The notes under the pieces: generated by a model
What the model was told of the DNA's origin: nothing
Database searches by the model: none
What the model saw: the letters and a program-made list of their open reading frames with translations, nothing else
Shown: positions 8,748 through 10,854 of the stretch, piece after piece
Position numbering within the stretch: the first letter of the stretch is position 1
Layout: every line of letters starts with the position of its first letter
Translations under genes and position numbers: made by a program
Assembly (NCBI GenBank): GCA_024196135.1
Contig: JAMQCK010001198.1
Coordinates: 1 to 10,854, forward strand
DNA: 10,854 bases
Source: Pleurotus ostreatus/Saccharomyces cerevisiae fusant
Lineage: Eukaryota > Opisthokonta
Direction: 5' to 3'

Positions 8748-8799
8748 CGAAGTTCAACTCACCGCTCACGTGAGCGCGGGAATCTGGCGCTGAACTTCG
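8748..8799. repeat. Nested inverted repeat with an E-box core
   Basis: CGCTCACGTGAGCG at 8763-8776 is a perfect 14-base palindrome centred on CACGTG. It is enclosed by 9-base perfect inverted arms, CGAAGTTCA (8748-8756) and TGAACTTCG (8791-8799). CACGTG is the general binding site of basic helix-loop-helix factors. A regulatory role is inferred, and the nearest sure gene is the tRNA about 460 bp away. Confidence 0.6.
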
Positions 8800-9093
8800 G
8801 ACGGAGCCGAACTCACCAGGCTCAGCGCAACCGCGACGCCTAAGTTCCCTTTCCACCGGGTATTTTGCCTGGCGAGAGCGCAACAGACAGGTGAGCGCAC
8901 CTCTTACTCGATCATCTGCGTCTGTTTCGCTGGTTCGTCAAATCCATGCGTCGTTTTTCATCCCCGGCGGCGACATGCGTCGAAATACCTCGTTAGAGGT
9001 TTTTGCACACTATACCGCCCATACCATTCAGATACCTATGCCCCTTTCTCTTCTTTATGGCTGGCATGTGAGGTGCATATTTGCAGTCGCACC

Positions 9094-9258
9094 TTTCCGC
9101 CCTGTCTTTCCCCTCTCACTCACCATCCCCCTGCCACCTCTCCCGCTCTGTATTTCCCCCACCTTCCTCATCGCTTCCCTCTTCCTTCCCTCCCCGCACT
9201 CTTCCCTCTCACTTACCATCCCCCTCTCAGTACCTACCCTCAGCCACACCCTCCCACC
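9094..9258 (+). repeat. Polypyrimidine tract with internal 22-bp direct repeat
   Basis: About 165 bases of almost uninterrupted C/T abut the tRNA 5' end. A 22-base segment beginning CCCTCTCACT occurs at 9111-9132 and 9204-9225 with one mismatch, 93 bp apart, so the tract seems to have grown by duplication. Such tracts can form triplex DNA. No coding potential is supported. Confidence 0.7.
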
Positions 9259-9332
9259 GGGTCGGTGGCGTAGTTGGTTATCGCATCTGTCTAACACACA
9301 GAAGGTCCTCAGTTCGAACCTGGGCCGACTCA
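9259..9332 (+). tRNA. tRNA-Val(AAC): tRNA-Val (anticodon AAC)
   Basis: A complete 74-nt cloverleaf without intron. The acceptor arm GGGTCGG pairs with CCGACTC with one G-U wobble; the D arm starts GCG and its loop has AGTTGGTTA. The anticodon stem TCTGT/ACAGA is perfect around loop CTAACAC with AAC at 9293-9295. The T stem CTCAG/CTGGG (one wobble) encloses TTCGAAC. Discriminator is A. No CCA is encoded, as expected in a eukaryotic nucleus. AAC decodes GTT and, once the first base is inosine, GTC and GTA as well. Confidence 0.96.
9266..9321 (+). promoter_or_regulatory. Internal RNA polymerase III promoter (A box and B box)
   Basis: The A box TGGCGTAGTTGG at 9266-9277 fits TRGYnnARnnGG. The B box AGTTCGAACCT at 9311-9321 contains the GWTCRAnnC core. 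These are the standard TFIIIC sites within a tRNA gene. Confidence 0.85.
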
Positions 9333-9333
9333 C

Positions 9334-9337
9334 TTTT
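9334..9337 (+). terminator. RNA polymerase III terminator (TTTT)
   Basis: Four T residues start two bases after the tRNA 3' end. Four is near the minimum for efficient termination, so some read-through into the duplicated 3' segment is possible. A second TTTT lies at 9366-9369. Confidence 0.65.
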
Positions 9338-9358
9338 GTTCGCGTCTGGGCCGACTCA
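9338..9358 (+). repeat. Partial duplicate of the tRNA-Val 3' end
   Basis: GTTCGCGTCTGGGCCGACTCA repeats the tRNA segment from the T loop to the discriminator base (9312-9332) with 18 of 21 matches, including an exact 13-base run (9346-9358 against 9320-9332). The offset is 26 bp and the copies are in tandem. The changes fall in the T loop/B box, so this copy should not act as a B box. Confidence 0.85.
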
Positions 9359-10086
9359 GTGAACATTTTGTATTCGGTTTCTTCTGGATGGGTGAAGGGA
9401 GGTGGTGATTGTTGTTTTTGTAACAGGATACTTGCGTATGAGGCGTCCTCTCATTATGTCCTGGCAGTGTCGCGCTCGACGCAGTGTAGTTCGTATCCTC
9501 GCGGAGGGAAGCACAGCACATAATGTACGCGAAAGAGGCGCGCCGGCGGGTGTGCTAGTGCCTACCCTCCCAGAGAGTGGCAGTCCCGCTCGCATCGTCC
9601 TCCAACACCCTGCCCTCGCCTCCCTTCCCCTCCCCTGCCCTCGTCTCCTCCTCGCCTCGCCTGCCCTTCCCTCTTCAGTTTGCTTCGTCCCTCGCCCTTT
9701 CTCTCCCGTCCGTGTGCCTCCTTCACGACGCGCCCCGTGCGCCTTCCTGGGGCGTCCCCCCTCGCGCGACGCGCGTTCCTGGGGCGTCCCCCCTTGCGCC
9801 CTATGGACGGGGACTGTGGGGGCGAGCGGGGCGCGGGTGGGTAGAGGGTCAACGAGGGTAGGGCGGGGTGACGGGGCGTACGGAAGGGGAGCAAGATCCA
9901 CTGGGGGGAGGGGACGGAAGGTGGAGGAACATAGTTGGTCGCCGTACGCAGTCTGACAGAGTCGGTCGCCGTATGCAGCGTGATAGAATCGGCAGTCCCC
10001 CCGTCCCTGCGCACCGCCCCCGGCCGCAGCGTCCGCCCGGCACGGACGAGCGCGATTCGGCCGCCCGACTCTACGCTCCCACCCCC

Positions 10087-10760
10087 TCAGACCCCCGCCC
10101 CGAAGCCCGTAAGCGCGAGCGCTAATAACGCATCCCACTCCTTCCTCGTTATCCTCCCGCCCTTCTCCTTGCTCAGTAACCCACCCTTCTCCTTGGCCGA
10201 TATCCTCCCCCCTCCCCTCCCCACTACCCCGCCTATTCCGCCTCCCCTCCCTGCTCCCCAGCCCGCGCCTCCCCTCCCTGCTCCCCAGCCCGCGCCTCCC
10301 CTCCCCACCAACAACCGCCCCCACTTCCTCCCAGCCCACCCCAGCGCCACACACCAAAGCACGGCCCTAATCACCCCACCCCATCTCGCCCAGAACAACC
10401 ACAGCAACGTCTTCGCGAGGTCCCTGCGCCGCCTCCTCCCATGAGGCAAGGAGTGTGAGTGTCGTCGATGGTGGAGGGCGTGTGCAGGTAGAGTGGACCG
10501 AGAAGCAGAGGAATAAGTGGCGCGAGGGTGAAGGGAGGCGGGGTGATGCGCATGGGAGGGGTATCCAAAGAAGGGATTGAGGATCGACAGCGGGGAGAGC
10601 GAGATGGCGCGCGGGATGGGCGGGTTTGGTGGAGGAGGGGAGGGGGAGGGGGTGCGCGAAGTCGACGCGTTGCTGGTGTAAGGGGATGTGGAAAGGGAGG
10701 GGGTGGGGGAGGCTGGGCGTGAAGGAGAAGGTAGCGGCCATTTGAGAGTGCCGCCGTATT
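10087..10760 (-). CDS. Putative membrane protein, last exon of a gene running off the right edge (partial)
   Basis: On the minus strand, branch match CTAAC and acceptor CGCCAG (AG at 10762-10761) precede an exon that starts in mid-codon and stays open for 223 codons to TGA at 10089-10087. The same frame meets a stop inside the presumed intron (10779-10777), as splicing predicts. The first ~100 residues are Ser/Pro-rich with stretches such as SPLSILNPFFGYP. Then come five arginines (10437-10423) and a Trp-rich hydrophobic segment, about 10410-10336 (TLLWLFWARWGGVIRAVLWC), probably membrane-spanning. A Gly/Arg repeat follows, then a basic tail with KEKGG twice. The sense strand goes from C-rich to G-rich along the exon, as in the arrestin gene here. 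I do not recognise the family. The antisense frame at 9935-10444 is the main competing reading. Confidence 0.5.
10241..10306. repeat. 27-bp tandem repeat (2.4 copies)
   Basis: Two identical 27-base units at 10241-10267 and 10268-10294 are followed by 12 bases of a third. The length is a multiple of three. On the minus strand, in the frame of the putative membrane protein, it encodes a repeated Gly/Arg/Trp nonapeptide (GRGGAGWGA). Confidence 0.9.
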
Positions 10761-10820
10761 CTGGCGGGGGTGGGTGTTAGTGAGTGGATACAAGGGGAAG
10801 ACGAGGGAGGAGGGGAGGAG

Positions 10821-10854
10821 GGGAGGGAAGGGAGGGAAGGGAGGGAAGGGAGGG
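10821..10854 (+). repeat. GGGAGGGAA repeat with G-quadruplex potential, truncated by window end
   Basis: Four 9-base units (the last cut to 7 bases) give eight runs of three G separated by one or two A. That is enough for two adjacent intramolecular G-quadruplexes. GGAGG-type purine sequence leads into it from about 10804. On the minus strand it is CCCTCCCTT, lying before the acceptor of the right-edge exon, so probably in an intron or leader. Confidence 0.9.

Larger units (their letters stand above)
7679..9258. other. Intergenic region between BTB gene and tRNA
   Basis: It holds the BTB 3' flank with a minisatellite (7728-7860), a stretch with coding-like segments but no secure gene model (about 7957-8534), inverted repeats at 8603-8799, and a polypyrimidine tract to 9258. 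No AATAAA is seen just after the BTB stop. No mobile-element enzyme or recognisable conserved protein was found in any frame. Confidence 0.5.
9333..10086. other. Low-complexity region between tRNA and right-edge gene
   Basis: GC-rich, C/T- or G-biased sequence open in many frames but with no recognisable protein. It carries a 24-base repeat at 32-bp spacing (9744-9767 and 9776-9799, one mismatch) and a 27-bp tandem dimer (9935-9961 and 9962-9988, about 21 of 27 matching). It presumably includes the 3' UTR of the minus-strand gene ending at 10087. The long frames at 9402-9956 (plus) and 9356-10357 (minus) are judged compositional. Confidence 0.5.

Noticed and set aside
9338..9358. Second, truncated tRNA gene or SINE
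   Set aside because: Only the 3' 21 bases are present, with no A box, no 5' half and no A-rich tail.
9356..10357. 333-codon minus-strand open frame rich in Gly and Arg
   Set aside because: Compositional: low-complexity, no domain, and it runs across the tRNA flank. It is off-frame to the preferred minus-strand exon.
9935..10444. 169-codon plus-strand Pro-rich open frame with 9-residue repeats
   Set aside because: It is antisense to the better supported minus-strand exon, which has branch, acceptor, phase and a membrane-like segment. Proline richness follows from the C-rich repeat. Not fully excluded.
10367..10741. Minus-strand frame starting MAATFSF at the right edge
   Set aside because: It has an ATG start but is off-frame from the splice-consistent reading, and its sequence lacks the arginine-membrane organisation.

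Overview
The window looks like nuclear DNA of a filamentous basidiomycete, probably an Agaricomycete. Evidence: GC-rich coding sequence with C/G-ending codons; short introns (49, 90 and 110 nt) with GTRAGT-type donors, CTGAY branch sites and YAG acceptors; a CT-rich leader directly before a start codon; and a BTB/POZ protein of the type expanded in mushroom-forming fungi. There are no bacterial operon features. The species cannot be named from sequence alone.

Layout, left to right. Positions 1-822 are intergenic with no supported gene. Positions 823-907 are a CT-rich leader. A two-exon plus-strand gene (908-3425) encodes an alpha-arrestin-like protein of 822 residues with three [LV]PxY motifs, the kind of site that recruits a WW-domain ubiquitin ligase. 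Positions 3426-4667 are intergenic, with a polyadenylation hexamer at 3590. A three-exon plus-strand gene (4668-7678) encodes a 936-residue BTB/POZ protein. It has an N-terminal hexapeptide array, a twelve-cysteine cluster in mid-protein, a low-complexity octapeptide array and a basic C-terminus. Positions 7679-9258 hold a minisatellite, a possible but unproven spliced ORF, a nested palindrome with an E-box core, and a long polypyrimidine tract. A clear tRNA-Val(AAC) gene lies at 9259-9332, followed directly by a degenerate second copy of its own 3' end. Positions 9333-10086 are low-complexity, repeat-bearing DNA without a convincing gene. At the right edge, the minus strand carries what I read as the last exon (10760 to 10087) of a gene whose upstream part lies outside the window. 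That exon encodes a Ser/Pro-rich segment, a run of arginines and a Trp-rich hydrophobic segment. A G-quadruplex-forming repeat lies in its presumed upstream intron and runs off the window.

The genes do not form an obvious pathway. The arrestin points to regulated trafficking or degradation of membrane proteins, the BTB protein to protein-protein interaction, and the tRNA is housekeeping. No mobile-element enzyme, CRISPR array or recognisable biosynthetic or defence cluster is visible. The most unusual items are the BTB protein's cysteine cluster and hexapeptide repeat, the duplicated tRNA 3' end, and the duplicated branch site in the BTB gene's second intron. Residue numbers below refer to the spliced proteins I propose.
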